Shown piece after piece: positions 20,380-33,831 of a stretch of DNA of 64,000 nucleotides. The notes beneath the pieces were generated by a model. That model was not told the origin of the DNA. It saw only the letters and a list, made by a program, of their open reading frames with translations, and did no database searches. Source of the stretch: Dimorphilus gyrociliatus. Taxonomy: Eukaryota > Annelida > Polychaeta > Dinophilidae. Made by a program: the position numbers and the translations under genes. The DNA is taken from NCBI GenBank assembly GCA_904063045.1, contig CAJFCJ010000070.1:95496-159495 (forward strand). The letters are read 5' to 3'. Positions within the stretch are counted from its first letter, which is position 1; every line of letters starts with the position of its first letter.

Positions 20380-22400
20380 AACTTTGTATGATAATTACTC
20401 AACTAGAATGATTAGTAATGAATATTTGAATATGAACATGAATATTCTAGAAACAGTTTAGAATTGTCACCTCTGAGTTTGAATTTGGAAATACTGTAGA
20501 TATTCTTTTCAGTTAATATTCTAATTGAAGCTGCTTCACAAACCTTCTTCGTTTACCTTCATGTGTTAAAAGTTCAAAGTAAGTTTGTCAAATACAGATT
20601 TCAATTAACAGATAGCATTTAACTGTCCATATTGCAGATTTGCAGTTGAATGTCTGCAAGTCCTAATTAGCTATATTACTTATAGGTGAGTCCAACTTAT
20701 GGAAAGAAAAATCAACACTTTTAACGTTCTTATTATAACCTATAGGCCTATAAAAGTTAAGAGAATACATGAAAGATATAATTTTAAAGTTATCTACCAG
20801 GTGTACCAGATGTCCTGACAAAAGATTTAATTCTATAAAACGATACTTTATCAATTGTTAATTATCATTTTGGATAACAATGAGAAGACAAGAGTAAAAT
20901 TTTTTAAAACTTTGTACAATTAACATCTTTTCATTTGTTTTTTTTTTGCTTTTCCTTTAAAAAAATACAGAAACCCAATGAATTATAAGCAATTTCAATG
21001 TGTTATTTAAAAACATTAGATAATATTGCTCAATTACCAAGTTTTTTTTATCTGATAAAATAACTGATAAAGAAAAATTTCTATATAAAGAGGTTATAAA
21101 GACTAGGAGAAAAATAAAGAAAAAAACATTCAACAGGAATAGATAGAAATGTATACAGCAATAACTATATTTATTAATATTCTCACTTTTAATGCAGTTT
21201 CTTCAATTGGCCAGATGTAATTTTCAAGGTTGGCTATCCAGTTCACCATTTACAATATTCAAAAGAAATGGGTCAACAAAAAAATAAAATTTTGAAAGGT
21301 GAACTAACCCCTTTACGAATTGCTCCATTGTTGATGGAAAATATTCTTTGAAGTTTTATCTATTGTTCATGGATGTAAATTTACAAAATTTAGCATCTAA
21401 TTGTCAATTAGAAAGGGAAAAGATTCTTATAGAATTGATAAAAGGAGAGAAGGAATGGGCAAACAAATGTCTGTAATCTCATTCAACTCTTGTATTGAAT
21501 TTTAAATATTCCTGTCAAATATTTAGTCAAAGATTCTCACTGAGTAGATTTGTCAGGTACATTGTGAGGTCAAAAAGAATCATTTGGCAAATATGATCAA
21601 TGTAAAAGTATTTCAACAAATGTATCCATCAATGGAATAGATGAAAAATGGAATGGATTCTATTCTCTCTTTGATGGTCTTTGACCCAATTCACAAAAAT
21701 TAGAGTCAGTTATGTTAGGATTTTGTCTAGCTCCAAAATGTAGAAAATTTGTGGAAAATACACCAAACTGTTGAGTATTAACAACAGTTGTGGGTGTTTG
21801 TTTTGATAGATTTGCTAGTATTCTTTTTTTCAGTTACAGTATCAGATGAATCTTGCACCAGCATTGGTAATGGTAGATTTATTCTTGAAGAAACATTAAT
21901 ACCACTTAAAGACGATAAATTATCAATTGAAGGAAAATTTGTTTTTTTATTTAACAATTCTATTATTATACATTCATTCATATAGAAAAAAGAAATGGAT
22001 CGCTGTTCTACATTTCAAAAGGCGAATTTAAATTCTTTTCCACTAATAGAGAAATTAAGGAAACACCATTTAGAGTATCTGTAAGAGAAGTTCCAGGAAG
22101 TACTGCTACTATTTGATTAATAGACAATTTGATGCTTATTATCCCTTTTACTCTTTCTATAGAATTAAAAGTAGTTAAAGATATAAATGAGAGAGATATT
22201 CTCGTCTATGACGACAGAAAGCCATATGAACAATTCAATACCTATTCAATTGATTTGTGATCACGTTAACTATTGCATAAATAAATTAGATGAAATCAAT
22301 TGTGGTTAGTAAGCTAATTTTTGTTACCAGTTTTGTCCAAATTAAGTTTTGTCCAAATATTTTAGAAGCTAAAGCCTGTTCAAAGGGGAAAATGTATTAA
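20380..22400. other. Unresolved; weak exon-like frames at 21836-22120
   Basis: After a TTTTTTTCAG acceptor at 21833 a frame reads VSDESCTSIGNGRFILEETL and continues for 50 residues; another frame at 22000-22115 reads FYISKGEFKFFSTNREI. They may be exons of an unrecognised extracellular protein. I found no family match and no complete structure. The rest has no recognisable content. Confidence 0.2.
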
Positions 22401-22411
22401 GTAGTCCATAT

Positions 22412-22618
22412 GGTTACGACAGAAAACATCCCCAAATGCATGATTTAACCCTAACCCTAACCCAGCCCTTGTCACTCCCTAACCTTTTTGATTACCCCTG
22501 ACCCTTAGAAGGAACCCCCCTAACTACAAATCAATGGCTACTTCACTCATCCTAACCATTTTTCAATCCGAAATGTTGCTTTCAAAAATCTCACTTGGGG
22601 ACGTTTTCTGTCGGCCCC
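22412..22618 (+). mobile_element. Telomere-motif Mutator-type miniature element (family M), copy 2
   Basis: 207 bp. Inverted ends GACAGAAAACATCCCCAAATG and its near-complement ending GTTTTCTGTCGGCCCC; internal TTTAACCCTAACCCTAACCC. 9-bp direct repeats AGTCCATAT at 22403-22411 and 22619-22627. Confidence 0.92.
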
Positions 22619-22824
22619 AGTCCATATAAATATTGCAGAAAATGTTCATAATAAGCGAGGATAGGCAGAAGAGTATAGTATACAGTTCAGACAAATAATC
22701 TTCTCATTGGATTGATGTCTAGTAGTTTCAATCAATGAGCCATTTTAAATTTCACATCTATGAATATTTTCTGCTAAATTCTTTAATTGTATAAAGAAAC
22801 ACGCAAAATTCAGTAATAATTCAA

Positions 22825-22935
22825 CGAAATGCAGGTGTGACAAAAGGCAATGTCTAGATGAAAATACTTTTGCGTTGAAGAGAAAAACTGCTATGATGAA
22901 AGTGATGAGAAATGCTCAATTCAGAGTCTAAAAAT
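22825..22935 (+). pseudogene. LDL-receptor class A repeat remnant
   Basis: One frame reads KYFCVEEKNCYDESDEKC, the second half of an LDLa module including the calcium-binding C-x-DESDE-x-C end. The first cysteines (KCRCDKRQC) sit in a different frame just before it, so a shift separates the halves. It may be a scrap of an LDLa-LRR receptor like that at 60-63 kb. Confidence 0.4.
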
Positions 22936-23379
22936 TGTTTCTAAGTAACATTGCTATGGTCTTAATTTCAAAATTTAATGACATAAGCTAACATATTCTA
23001 ACAATGCATTTAACATTTTTCAATACGGTTTTGATACATTTCTATTTGGCATCAATAGCAACTGAATTGTTTTAAGAGTTGAAGTTCTTGTAAAGATAGA
23101 GAGAAACTAGTTTTCAAAACTGTACATTCCAGTGCATTCAATCATTTAGATATGTATAATTCTGTACACTCAGAAATAGTGATATATTAATATTTAGACT
23201 TTAGATATAAAAGGAACATTAGAAGTACTTTTATTTCATAGAATGGGATTGATGGAACTTTAGATAATAGATGGGACTATTACATAATCAATAAAGGAAA
23301 AAATAACTTTAAAAAAGATGGATGTCAAAGTGGTTTTATATTACCTAAAACCAGGTGGTGATAAGACAGACTAAACTGC
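22936..23379. other. Nothing recognised
   Basis: AT-rich spacer with no supported feature. Confidence 0.45.
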
Positions 23380-24205
23380 TCTTTTGGATTAGAACTCATT
23401 TACTCAATACTCTATAATCCTTTGACCAATTGAACCCAAGCTTTGGGAAATGTATAAAAGGAAATGCATTTCCCCAGCTTGTCAGTTCAGTTCTTTAACT
23501 GGTTGTTTAAAGTTCATAAGTTTTTAATTTGTTTGGTTTAATACCACACCAGTTGTTTTGGTAATAGAACAGATATAGATTAACATTACTGGCACTACTA
23601 AAATTGATATTTTTTAATAGAGAACTTTTACATAAAAGTCAAATCTTAAAGGTAAGAAGGCTTTTATTTTCTAACAATTATCATATTTATATAGAAATTT
23701 CTTTTTAGCCTTTGATATTTTTAAAGAAAGAGAAAAACTAAATTTTTCACTAAAGTTTTGAACATTCTTTCCAGGATTAACATTAATAAAGAATTTTATG
23801 AAAAATGCAATCATTTTTATGTATTAAAATCATTAATTGGATCTATTGCTTTTATGCTTAATAAATCAATATCTTTTAAAGACAAAAATAGCAAGGTAAT
23901 TAAAGATAGAATTTGTAAATAAAAGGCCTAATTACAGAAAACTTGTTAGTTTTAATTTTTTTTGTTAAACAGGAATGTGGAACATTTGTTTATTAATTTT
24001 CATTAGAAAAACTTGCTGTTGAGTGATAAAGAAATTATTCTTTGGACGAAATACTGGTGTTTTGTTGATTCATTTCTAATTACATTTGTTAGACTATTTG
24101 TTGACGAACTTGAAAGGTTCTATTTGTGTGAGTACTTTGGCAAATTGGTAAATGATTGGAAAGGACAATTACAGCTGCGATGAACCAGAAATTCCTACTT
24201 TCGTT
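23380..24205 (+). repeat. Dispersed repeat family R, copy A
   Basis: Two blocks recur in the window. Block 1 (23395-23520: CCCAAGCTTTGGGAAATGTATAAAAGG ... CTTGTCAGTTCAGTTC) has a TATA-like signal. Block 2 (24090-24205: GACGAACTTGAAAGGTTCTA ... GGAAAGGACAA ... AGAAATTCCTAC). Other copies: 42225-42465 (plus), 48950-49245 (minus), and block 1 alone at 47690-47895 (minus). Here the blocks are about 550 bp apart, against about 50 bp at 42.3 kb. Possibly an LTR. Confidence 0.5.
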
Positions 24206-24769
24206 TGTTGCAAACAATTCATATCTCCCCAACTTCTCTCTATTTCTTTGTATATAGCACATTCATAGTCTAATTAGTTATGGAGACTTCTCAATTTTCA
24301 GTTAGTTAATCCAGGTTTTAGGTAGTTTTTAAAGAATGGATTGGGGCAAACCTTTTTGTTTTTCTAACATTAGTTTTTAAAAAAGGTTTGTTGAGGAGTT
24401 AAGATTGTATGAAATTTTACAGGCTTAATGATTTCTAATGAAAAGACTTTTCAAATTTCTGGTCATCATAGCATATTGAAATACTTAATTCAAAGGCAGT
24501 TTGATGTTTTAAATTTATTTCCTCTGTGTTCGAAACAATGAGTTTTATGTTCCATTCAGTACTGTCCATGTTTTAGGAATACCCTTTAAAAACTAACAGC
24601 CATTTTAAAATGTCATCCAAATCATATAATATTTTTGACATTCTATTTTTATGTGGAATTATAAAAAACATACTTGTTTTCCATTTATTAAAACTTAAGG
24701 ATTGCAAAAATCCTTAAACATTAATGAATCTCAAAGATTATGATTTAGCTTTATTTTGACTATGGTGAG
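24206..24769. other. Nothing recognised
   Basis: AT-rich sequence upstream of the LRR array; may hold the lost 5' part of that gene but no NACHT motifs are visible. Confidence 0.4.
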
Positions 24770-25661
24770 CCATATGAACAATGAAGAGAGGTTGGAAAAT
24801 TTAATCTTACCCTGTTCCAGATAAAAAACAAACTATCTGAGAGAAGAAAAATGGATACTGAAATATTGAATATTTGTAAAGGACTTAAAATGTCATCCAA
24901 TACTTTGAACAGTCTTTGTTTCATAGATTGTGATTTAAATGAAGAGCAAAGTAGAGAGATTGGAATGTTTCTCATAGAATGTTCAACAATGGAAACAATA
25001 AATGTATCAAAGAATAGAAGGATGGGTGATGGAATATTTAATATTTGTGAAGGACTTAAAACATCATCAAATTCTTTGAAACATCTTGATTTAAATGTTT
25101 CGGTGTACAACAAAGTATAATGATTGGAGATTTACTCAAACATTGTTCCAGAATAGAAACAATAAATTTATCTGTGAATATAGGGATGGGTAATGGAATA
25201 TTGAATATTTGTGAAGGACTTAAAATGTCATCAAATTCTTTGAACAGTGTCATTTTCCAGAATTGTAATTTAGATGAAGAACAAAGTACAATAATTGGAG
25301 ATTTACTCAAACAATGTTCTAGATTAGAAACAATAAATCTATCTGGGAATAGAACAATGGAAGATGGAATGTTGAATATTTTTGAAGGACTTAAAATGTC
25401 AACAAATACTTTGATCAATCTTTATTTTGAGGATTGTAATTTAAATGAAGAACTAAGTGCGGAGTTTGGAAATGTCTTAAAACGTTGTTGCAAAATAGAA
25501 ACAATCGATCTATCTGGTAATAGAAACATCTGTGGTGGAATATTGAATATTTGTGAAGGACTCCAAATGTCATCAAGTATGTTAAACAATCTCTATTTTG
25601 AAGATTGCAATTTAAATAAAGAACAAAGTACAGAAATTGGAAATTTACTCAAACATTGTTG

Positions 25662-26491
25662 NNNNNNNNNNNNNNNNNNNNNNNNNNNNNNNNNNNNNNN
25701 NNNNNNNNNNNNNNNNNNNNNNNNNNNNNNNNNNNNNNNNNNNNNNNNNNNNNNNNNNNNNNNNNNNNNNNNNNNNNNNNNNNNNNNNNNNNNNNNNNNN
25801 NNNNNNNNNNNNNNNNNNNNNNNNNNNNNNNNNNNNNNNNNNNNNNNNNNNNNNNNNNNNNNNNNNNNNNNNNNNNNNNNNNNNNNNNNNNNNNNNNNNN
25901 NNNNNNNNNNNNNNNNNNNNNNNNNNNNNNNNNNNNNNNNNNNNNNNNNNNNNNNNNNNNNNNNNNNNNNNNNNNNNNNNNNNNNNNNNNNNNNNNNNNN
26001 NNNNNNNNNNNNNNNNNNNNNNNNNNNNNNNNNNNNNNNNNNNNNNNNNNNNNNNNNNNNNNNNNNNNNNNNNNNNNNNNNNNNNNNNNNNNNNNNNNNN
26101 NNNNNNNNNNNNNNNNNNNNNNNNNNNNNNNNNNNNNNNNNNNNNNNNNNNNNNNNNNNNNNNNNNNNNNNNNNNNNNNNNNNNNNNNNNNNNNNNNNNN
26201 NNNNNNNNNNNNNNNNNNNNNNNNNNNNNNNNNNNNNNNNNNNNNNNNNNNNNNNNNNNNNNNNNNNNNNNNNNNNNNNNNNNNNNNNNNNNNNNNNNNN
26301 NNNNNNNNNNNNNNNNNNNNNNNNNNNNNNNNNNNNNNNNNNNNNNNNNNNNNNNNNNNNNNNNNNNNNNNNNNNNNNNNNNNNNNNNNNNNNNNNNNNN
26401 NNNNNNNNNNNNNNNNNNNNNNNNNNNNNNNNNNNNNNNNNNNNNNNNNNNNNNNNNNNNNNNNNNNNNNNNNNNNNNNNNNNNNNNNNNN
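25662..26491. other. Assembly gap (830 N) inside the LRR array
   Basis: Run of N directly following five 171-bp repeat units. Confidence 0.98.
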
Positions 26492-26663
26492 CTCCCCTCA
26501 CACCCCTTCATTTATCTCTCCTAATGTTCATATGGAAAATTTATCAAAAATCCACTTTTAATCTTTCCGCAGAGATTTGCCAGAGCATGATACCTTCTAC
26601 CATTGTCATAATGCCTTAAAATCTCGATAACAATATTCCTTAACTTGATATATATAATATGCA

Positions 26664-26678
26664 TGTGTGTGTGTGTGT
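26664..26678. repeat. (TG)n microsatellite
   Basis: Short TG dinucleotide tract. Confidence 0.8.
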
Positions 26679-28989
26679 AAACGCAATTGGTTTAAAAAAA
26701 AGAGAACATAGATATTTTAAGTAGGCCTAACTGCTATTCACTATGCTTTTATATTGATCACTCCCCCTCCTGGTTGTCTTGGCCACCTTAGTCATATGGC
26801 CTCCAGTATCAAAATGTACAGTAAATTTTTAGCTATAGCTAATCAGAAAAGTATAAACAAGCTTGTAGAAAAAATAATGCCTTATTGTAGTCTGGAAATG
26901 CCGAATTGATGTCAAAATCAAAGGAATTGTTAGATGTCTTCACTTTGATATGTGAAACATTTCAAAACTCATTCAAAACTACTTTAAACACCATTAGTTT
27001 TCAAGGTTATAATCTAAATGACGCTATGTGCTCAGTCATTGCACAACTGTTTGGTCACTGTTCTCAAATTAAATCTGTCAATCTAGCGGAAAATCAAGCA
27101 AGTCTACTAACAATTTTTAAAGAACTAAAAAATCTTCTATTTGCTTAAAGATTATAGAAATTACAAGATGTAATTTAGATGAAGGTACAGTGCAAAATTT
27201 TGGAAATATTTTGTTAGATTTTCCTGCAATTGAAGAAATATATCTAGGGTACAATCCAAATATGAAAAGTGGGTTATTTAATATTTGTGATGGACTATAA
27301 AAATCATCTGCTACTTTAAGGGTACTGGATATATATAATTGTGACTTAGATGAAATTATGTGCAATTATATAAAAAAACTCCTTATAAATTGTTCAAATA
27401 TTGAAAGAATAAACACAATTGAAAATCCAAACATGGGATATGGAATAATAGAGATATGCACTGGTCTTCAAAACTCTACAACAAAGCTAAATTATCTTTT
27501 TTTTAAAAATTGTAAATTAGATGAAGATAAATATGCATTATTTTTAGTATAAAATATCTTTTAACAAATTTCTCACAAATTAAAGGAATATATCTAAATG
27601 ATAATAAAAATATGAAAGATGGATTTTTTGAAAAATGCCAGGCACCACAAACTATTAAAAATAATAAAAAGAATTTTGTAATGAAAATTTATATGATATT
27701 CATTTGAAAAAATGTAAAATTGATGAAGATATGAGTATTTGTTTAGGAAAAGTTTTAAAGAATTGTTCAAAAATTTAGAAAGATGCAAATTGAGTATGGC
27801 GAAAGATGTCGGATATCTTTTCGCAAGTTGCTGTCAAATTGAAACAATACTCTTGAAAAGAAATAAATCTATGACAAATGAAGGTGTTAGAGCCGTTTGT
27901 CAAGGTTTTGTAAAATCTTGTGAAACTTTAAAGATTATTGATTTCGAGAATTGTAACTTGAATAAATCAATGAGTAAGAAAAATGCTTTTCCCGGTTGCA
28001 ATCTAAACGAAGAAACATGCAAACATATTGGAAATCTCTTGAAAAACTGTACAATCATTAAAGAATTTCATATTTCAAATAATGAATATTTAAAGGAGGG
28101 ATGGATAATAATGTGAAGGTCTTGAAAAATCATAAAAAAACCTTGGAAATAATTGATTTTACAAATTGTAATTTAAGTGAAAGCAACATTAATCGAATTA
28201 TTAGCAAATTCGGATCAAGTATTAAAAAAACTAAAAGAGAAATGTAGAAAATTTTTAGTTGACTCAATAAATAACTATAATGACTTATAATGAGTATGTT
28301 TGGTTTAGTTTATCATCAAGAGTCTTGACTTGTTACCAAATTTATAAAATAGAATGAGGTTTAGAATAAGAAAATGTGTTCTCTCTTTCGAGAGGGCAGT
28401 CACAATGAAAAATAATAAATATACTAGTCCCAAAACCATTGATATAATACCAAAGTAATTAAAAGCTAGCAAATATTGTAATTAAAAACATTGCTATCAA
28501 AACTGTTCCACTCTTCTGCTAATTCATCTTTACATCACTGCCGCTTATAGAAAAAATAATACTTTTGACTTGTTCAACGATAATAAGACATTTTCCTATG
28601 GAAGACTAAAAATAATAATAAACAGAGTCAATACAATAATACTAAAGGAGCATTTTGCATTTTGACTGATTCCATTCTACAAGAACTGTCTATCACTGCG
28701 ATTTATGACGTATTAACATTACAATATCCATAGGAGATGGTGTAGCAGATTGATCATTGTGTAGGAACGAAATATTTATTATCACGTTCGACAATTTATG
28801 ACAACTAAAGGAATTGGAAGCTAGAAACAGTTTTAGTAAATGAAAATTAATATCAGTTAATGAAATACAGCAAATTTACGTCAACCAATTTTTAATGTTG
28901 TAGGTTTGATTGCCAAAAAAAGAAAATTTATTAATCTCTTCAGAAAAAGCCAATTTAGGTCCTGATACCAATATATCAGCACGTTACAA

Positions 28990-30204
28990 AAAAAGAAATA
29001 TGAGAACTGTGAAAGCACTTTTTCTTATTTGTTTATTCGTCTTAAGTGTTAGACACTTTTCTATTAAAGATGGTTGAATTTTCACAATGACCTCTTTTGT
29101 CGAGATGAATAATACACTCCCGGTATCTTTCGTTAATTTCTTGTTAAATAATTTTGTGGAAAGTTCAACGTTTCCATAAACAATATATCTGATTTATTCA
29201 CTTTTATCTACAAAGAGGGTGTTTTTGTTAGCATTTTTAAAAAACGTCCTGTAAGATTCATTTCTTCCAAGATGAAGCAATGATGAAAAGGAAGATAACT
29301 TTGAAGAATTTTTTTATTAAAAGCGAGAGAAGCTTTTTCTCCTACCGCTTTTATCCAATATTATTGTTATCAGGTTTTCGTTGAACACTACTTCTGTTTA
29401 CAGTGTCAAAAATGATAAAGTTGTTATATAGATATGAAGTATATATAGGAAATATTTTTATCATAAGATTTTTTACAATCATCTTCAATTAATTCACACT
29501 GACAAATTAACATATTTTAAATACTCCTTTCTTGAATACAAAAAAAGCACTTGATAAACATCAAATAGACAATTTCCTATATTCTCATTTTCCGCTGGAT
29601 TGAATCCTTCAATTAAGGAACATTTTTTTAGAAAAGTTGCTCTCTTTTTATAGTTTTTTTTCACTTCAAGTACAGAGAAAACAATTTTTTGTATGGATTG
29701 TCACTGCTGTTGATGGAAACTCTCAGCTTAATTGAAAACAAAGATGTAAATATTTCAATCCAAAAATATTTGAAAAAACAAAAAACTTGCACTATTCATA
29801 ACTTTTTCCCTCTTAAAAGCAAATGAAGAATTTTTCTCCAGTCTAATTGATAATGGCTAGTTTCCATAAAGTACTGTTTCAATAAAATTCAGTCAACTTC
29901 TTTCCCTAAGTTTCACAAAAAATTGAATGAAAATTTTTCAAACAATTAAATTTTCATACTTTTGTTGAGGAACTTTAATAGCTATATTTTTAAAGATAGA
30001 GACAGATAAATGAAGAAACAAACAAAAATGAATAGTGTTAAATAATTTAGGCAAAGTTTTTAACTTATATGATGTGATAATATAGTTGATTGAATATTTC
30101 TCAAATGCTTTTGACCATAAGGGATTTAAAACAATAAACATTGGGAAGACACTATTGGTGATATTATAAAAAGAATTTTGAAATATTCTATCATCACGAT
30201 ACAT
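28990..30204 (-). pseudogene. Unrecognised decaying coding region
   Basis: On the minus strand several long, amino-acid-like frames follow each other with stops and shifts between them: 30204-29938 (FNTIHFCLFLHLSVSIFKN), about 29680-29490 (YKKRATFLKKCSLIEGFNPA ... CLFDVYQVLFLYSRKEYLKY), about 29490-29410 (CQCELIEDDCKKSYDKNI) and about 29290-28990 (LHLGRNESYRTFFKNANK ... TGSVLFISTKEVIVKIQPSL). Their order and composition suggest one broken gene, but I do not recognise the family. Confidence 0.35.
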
Positions 30205-30209
30205 ATATC

Positions 30210-33200
30210 TAGATCACTACATCAGGAACAAAACTTTAAATATAGGATAGTCAGATTTGTTAGATAAATATAGCGCACAGAGAGAGACAACGCCTCGGTA
30301 ATGTTAATAGAAGTTTAAAGCGTTTCTTATAATAAGTGTAACATAACCCCAAAAACTCTTGTAGACCCCTCTAAGACGATCGATTATTGAATCATTGTTT
30401 AGTTATGACAAGTTGTATTTGACTACTAATATCTATCATCAAAATACATATAAATAACAGAAAACAACAAAACCTAAACCAAAAAGTTGGCTAGATAACA
30501 TCTCTTAATGGCTGCGTGTTAAAAGTTAATAATTTCTATTTATACTGTCATAGATTTATCGTGTTCGCTATTTTGTATGACGGAGAAAACATTTAGGTTG
30601 TCTATTGCGATTTCGCATCGAAAAATTTTCCTTATTTTTTTCAGCAAGTCCTTCGAACATGACCTGTGCCCAACCCAAATTTGATCTCAGATATTTAAAA
30701 TACCTACTTATTGCATGCATTACGTTTATTTCGCATATGTCTATATCTTGATTAAAATGCTTTAGTTTGAGTACTATATAATGGTTTAATTTTTAGTTTC
30801 CAAAAACTTGTAGTAAAATTTTCAATTCTGAATTTCAAATTATTGTTTTTCATATTGGTTGTTATTTTTATTGTTTTTTCTTCGCAGTCTGAACTATTTA
30901 TGGAAGTATTCAATGTTTCATAAAACTAAAAATTGAAATTGAAATGTCTATTGACAACGAAAACATCGAAAATTTCTGTTCTAGAACAATATAACTTACC
31001 AAGAATGTAGAGCGTTGACAATTTACAACTAAGTTGTAGACATTTTTAGACTATTTAGCGTACAAATTCGTATGTTTAGGATTAGAAAATTTTGCAAACG
31101 ATAAAATTTTAAAGGAATTATTTCAAAGAATTGATCTGAAAGGAAGTATTTGAAAAAACATAAAGCAAATTTTACTTTGATCAGTAAACAAATCAAAATC
31201 AAAAATTGTTCAATCAAATATTCAATCATTGAATCAAATCCTCGCTAAAAAAAATATACAAAGAGTTTATATACTATTTACTATTGAAAATTTTTTCACA
31301 ATTTAATTATATTCCAACCAGAATTTTTTTCAAAAGATTGGATAAATTTAAAATATTTTTAGATAAGATTCGAATATTATATTATATTTTCCGAAAATTG
31401 AAATGTCCTGCTCAAAGAAAAAGTTTTAAATATTAAATTAAATAATTAGGATATTGAAGTTAATATTTACTTACATGAACTGAAAAACTAAATGGGAGGG
31501 TAAAACTATAAAGAACTCGTCCACAATCAAGTTTTATTAGTTTTTAATTTATTAATATTTAAATTGCATCGACAAATTATTGAAGAGATGAAAGAGATAT
31601 AATTACTTCCTTCTGTAATAATTTTTGCAAAAAAGATGAAGTAAAGTAATTGTCATGCATTATATGATGTAGAAAAAGGAAACCAAATTTGTAGTAAAAG
31701 TCGAAATGTTTCGACTTCGACATCTGAGTTTGGTGATCCAAGCTATGGAATATTTAAATACCTAAATGTAACTTATACTTACTTATGTATACTTATACAT
31801 TGCAGTATAAGTAGAAAAACAAATTGAGAATATTCTAAAACTCAACAGAAAAATGATTTGAAAAAAAAAAATAAATTAAATACAAAAAGTTTTAACTGAA
31901 AATCCATTTTTTTATTTGCCATTTTGTTCTTTTGCAGACCTAATTATGGTGGGTAAATAATGATAAAAAAACTGGAAGTATATATTTACATTTTTTTTGA
32001 TAAAAGTTGTTACACTATTAATCTATTTTTTTTTTATGTGTCCAGGAGCAAAAGCAAAATCAAAATATACTTTGAATATTAAATGCACTTAAGGAAAAAT
32101 TCTCAAAATTCGAGTGCTCGTGTTTTCTTTTTTAAATACAAAGAGACAAAACGTTCCTTTATATTCAACTTTACATCTATAAACTATTTTGCAAAACACT
32201 AAATATTAGCACTAAAGATCTGAATTAATCTGAAATCTGAAATTAATTTGGTTTGTATTATTGTTCCTGAAACAAAGAAAGCATAAATAACATTTCGGAA
32301 ACTGCAAAGTAAAGTGAAATTTCACACCAAAATTTTATAAACTGGTAGAAAATGTATTTATGTATAAATTCTGTAACGCTAAGATAAATTTTTTGACATA
32401 GGGTTTCTAATCAGAAAACACATCTACTTGCTATTTTCCAAACTATATGGAAAGGAAAAGGCTAGCTAACTATCTAATTCGAAAGATTCTCTTCTAGCAA
32501 TTCCTAAGCTGTTTTTTTAAGATTAATAGAGAATAACAGATACACATTGAAAAATGGGACAACAATTGCACTGACACAATTGATATTCTATTGACTTCTT
32601 CATACGTAGAGTGAAGAGGAGTGCATAATTTTCTTTGATAAATTTTCCCATAAACTCTAAAGGTTTGGTTGAAACACCCCATTACGCAAAAGTTTAATGA
32701 ATGATACGGGCATTTCTAGGCTAAGGAAAATTTGGAGTCTTTTCAGATTATGAAAGGCTCTAATTTTAGAAACTACAAAATATAAAGAATCTTGTTAATT
32801 GTTAGGTTAAAAGAAGAAAAGAATGAAATATTTTATCCGAAAAACTATAGCAATTTTGCCCATATAGCCTTGAACTAAATAAGATATTAAGGATTTTTTA
32901 TCTGTTGCACAGATTACCATCTATTTGAGATAATTTTTTAAATATCAATGTTAAAAAGAAACTCTAGATCATGGACATTAATCACACATCTTTTTCTACT
33001 CCTTAATGTAAACATCGCTGATTACACTAGGCAAAAAACCCGCTGAATCATCGCTAATCGAACTCTTCAAATAGCATGACAACTCTAGTTACAGATAATA
33101 CCAGCACAATCATGTGGCATAGTACATTCATTAGCGCATTTTTCAAGATTGACACTCTTTAGATTTTTAATGTCGGATCCAGAATATGTTTTAGCAGAAA

Positions 33201-33620
33201 GCATGTCATAATATTTTAACGTGGCTGTAAAATAACAATATTAAAATCACCTAAGTCTTTTAAGCGGCTTTAAGTGGAAGACAGAAATGTTCGACTCGAA
33301 GATATTTCCTTATGCTGGAGCATGGCTTACCAAATATTTTTTTTGATGCTGTAACACATTCTTTATGATTACAGGCTTCAGACATTTTTGACAAACTGAT
33401 AGTCAAAGTATAAAACTACCAAATTTGGTACTGGTAATTGTAAGCCTGTTTCCATAAAACATTTCCAAATTCATAGTTTGATGTTCACATACTAAACTGG
33501 TTTCTCAAACTGTTCAAAACATTAGAATAAAATTTCAATTTGTATTTCTCATTTTACCTGCAAAATGAAATTCTGTAAAAACATATAAAACAATGAAATT
33601 ATAAAATTTTTCAACATATA
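30210..33620. other. Long AT-rich stretch without recognised genes
   Basis: 3.4 kb with only short chance frames, homopolymer runs and no family motif on either strand. No transposon ends were recognised. Confidence 0.5.
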
Positions 33621-33625
33621 TTATT

Positions 33626-33831
33626 GGATGGGACAGAAAACGTCCACAAATGAGTGCTTTTACCCTAACGCTAACCCAGCCGTTAACTGTACCTAACCTT
33701 TTCCACTACCCTCACCCTTAGGGGAGACCCTCCTAAGTACAAATCAGTTCCTGTTTTCTTCTGCCTAACCATTTCTCAATCCAAATTTTTGTCTTGAAAT
33801 TTCTCATTTGTGGAGGTTTTCTGTCGACCCC
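33626..33831 (+). mobile_element. Telomere-motif Mutator-type miniature element (family M), copy 3
   Basis: 206 bp, ends GGATGGGACAGAAAACGTCC and GGTTTTCTGTCGACCCC, internal TTTTACCCTAACGCTAACCC. 9-bp direct repeats TATATTATT at 33617-33625 and 33832-33840. Confidence 0.92.

Larger units (their letters stand above)
24770..28250 (+). pseudogene. Ribonuclease-inhibitor-type LRR array (decayed NLR C-terminal half)
   Basis: A tandem of 57-residue units, each with two LRRs: LLKQCSRLETINLSGNR then ILNICEGLKMSSNSL and FEDCNLNEEQS. The GGACTT anchor falls at 24881, 25052, 25216, 25387 and 25558: spacing 171, 164, 171 and 171 bp. The 7-bp loss in the second unit shifts the frame, separating the frames 24851-25120 and 25120-25661. 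An 830-bp run of N follows, and then about 1.3 kb of more diverged units (26906-28250) with several stops (for example at 27148, 27299 and 27550). The unit design equals that of the LRR half of the intact NACHT-LRR gene at 11.7-15.9 kb. No NACHT domain lies upstream. Units before the gap are well preserved, so a partly functional gene spanning the gap is possible. Confidence 0.75.

Noticed and set aside
21330-21430. Minus-strand QLDAKFC, resembling the DAKFC motif of the fucolectin domain
   Set aside because: Only seven residues agree; the surrounding sequence shows no other domain feature and has stops.
22430-22480. CCCTAACCCTAACCC as a true interstitial telomere or chromosome-end scar
   Set aside because: The same motif sits at the same place inside every copy of a 207-bp transposon, so it is element sequence.
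26492-26900. Sequence after the large gap as continued LRR coding
   Set aside because: No LRR phrase appears until about 26906; includes a TG microsatellite and CT-rich sequence.
30240-30320. Stretch checked for a tRNA-like fold
   Set aside because: No A-box/B-box spacing or anticodon arm could be drawn; no RNA genes were found in the window.
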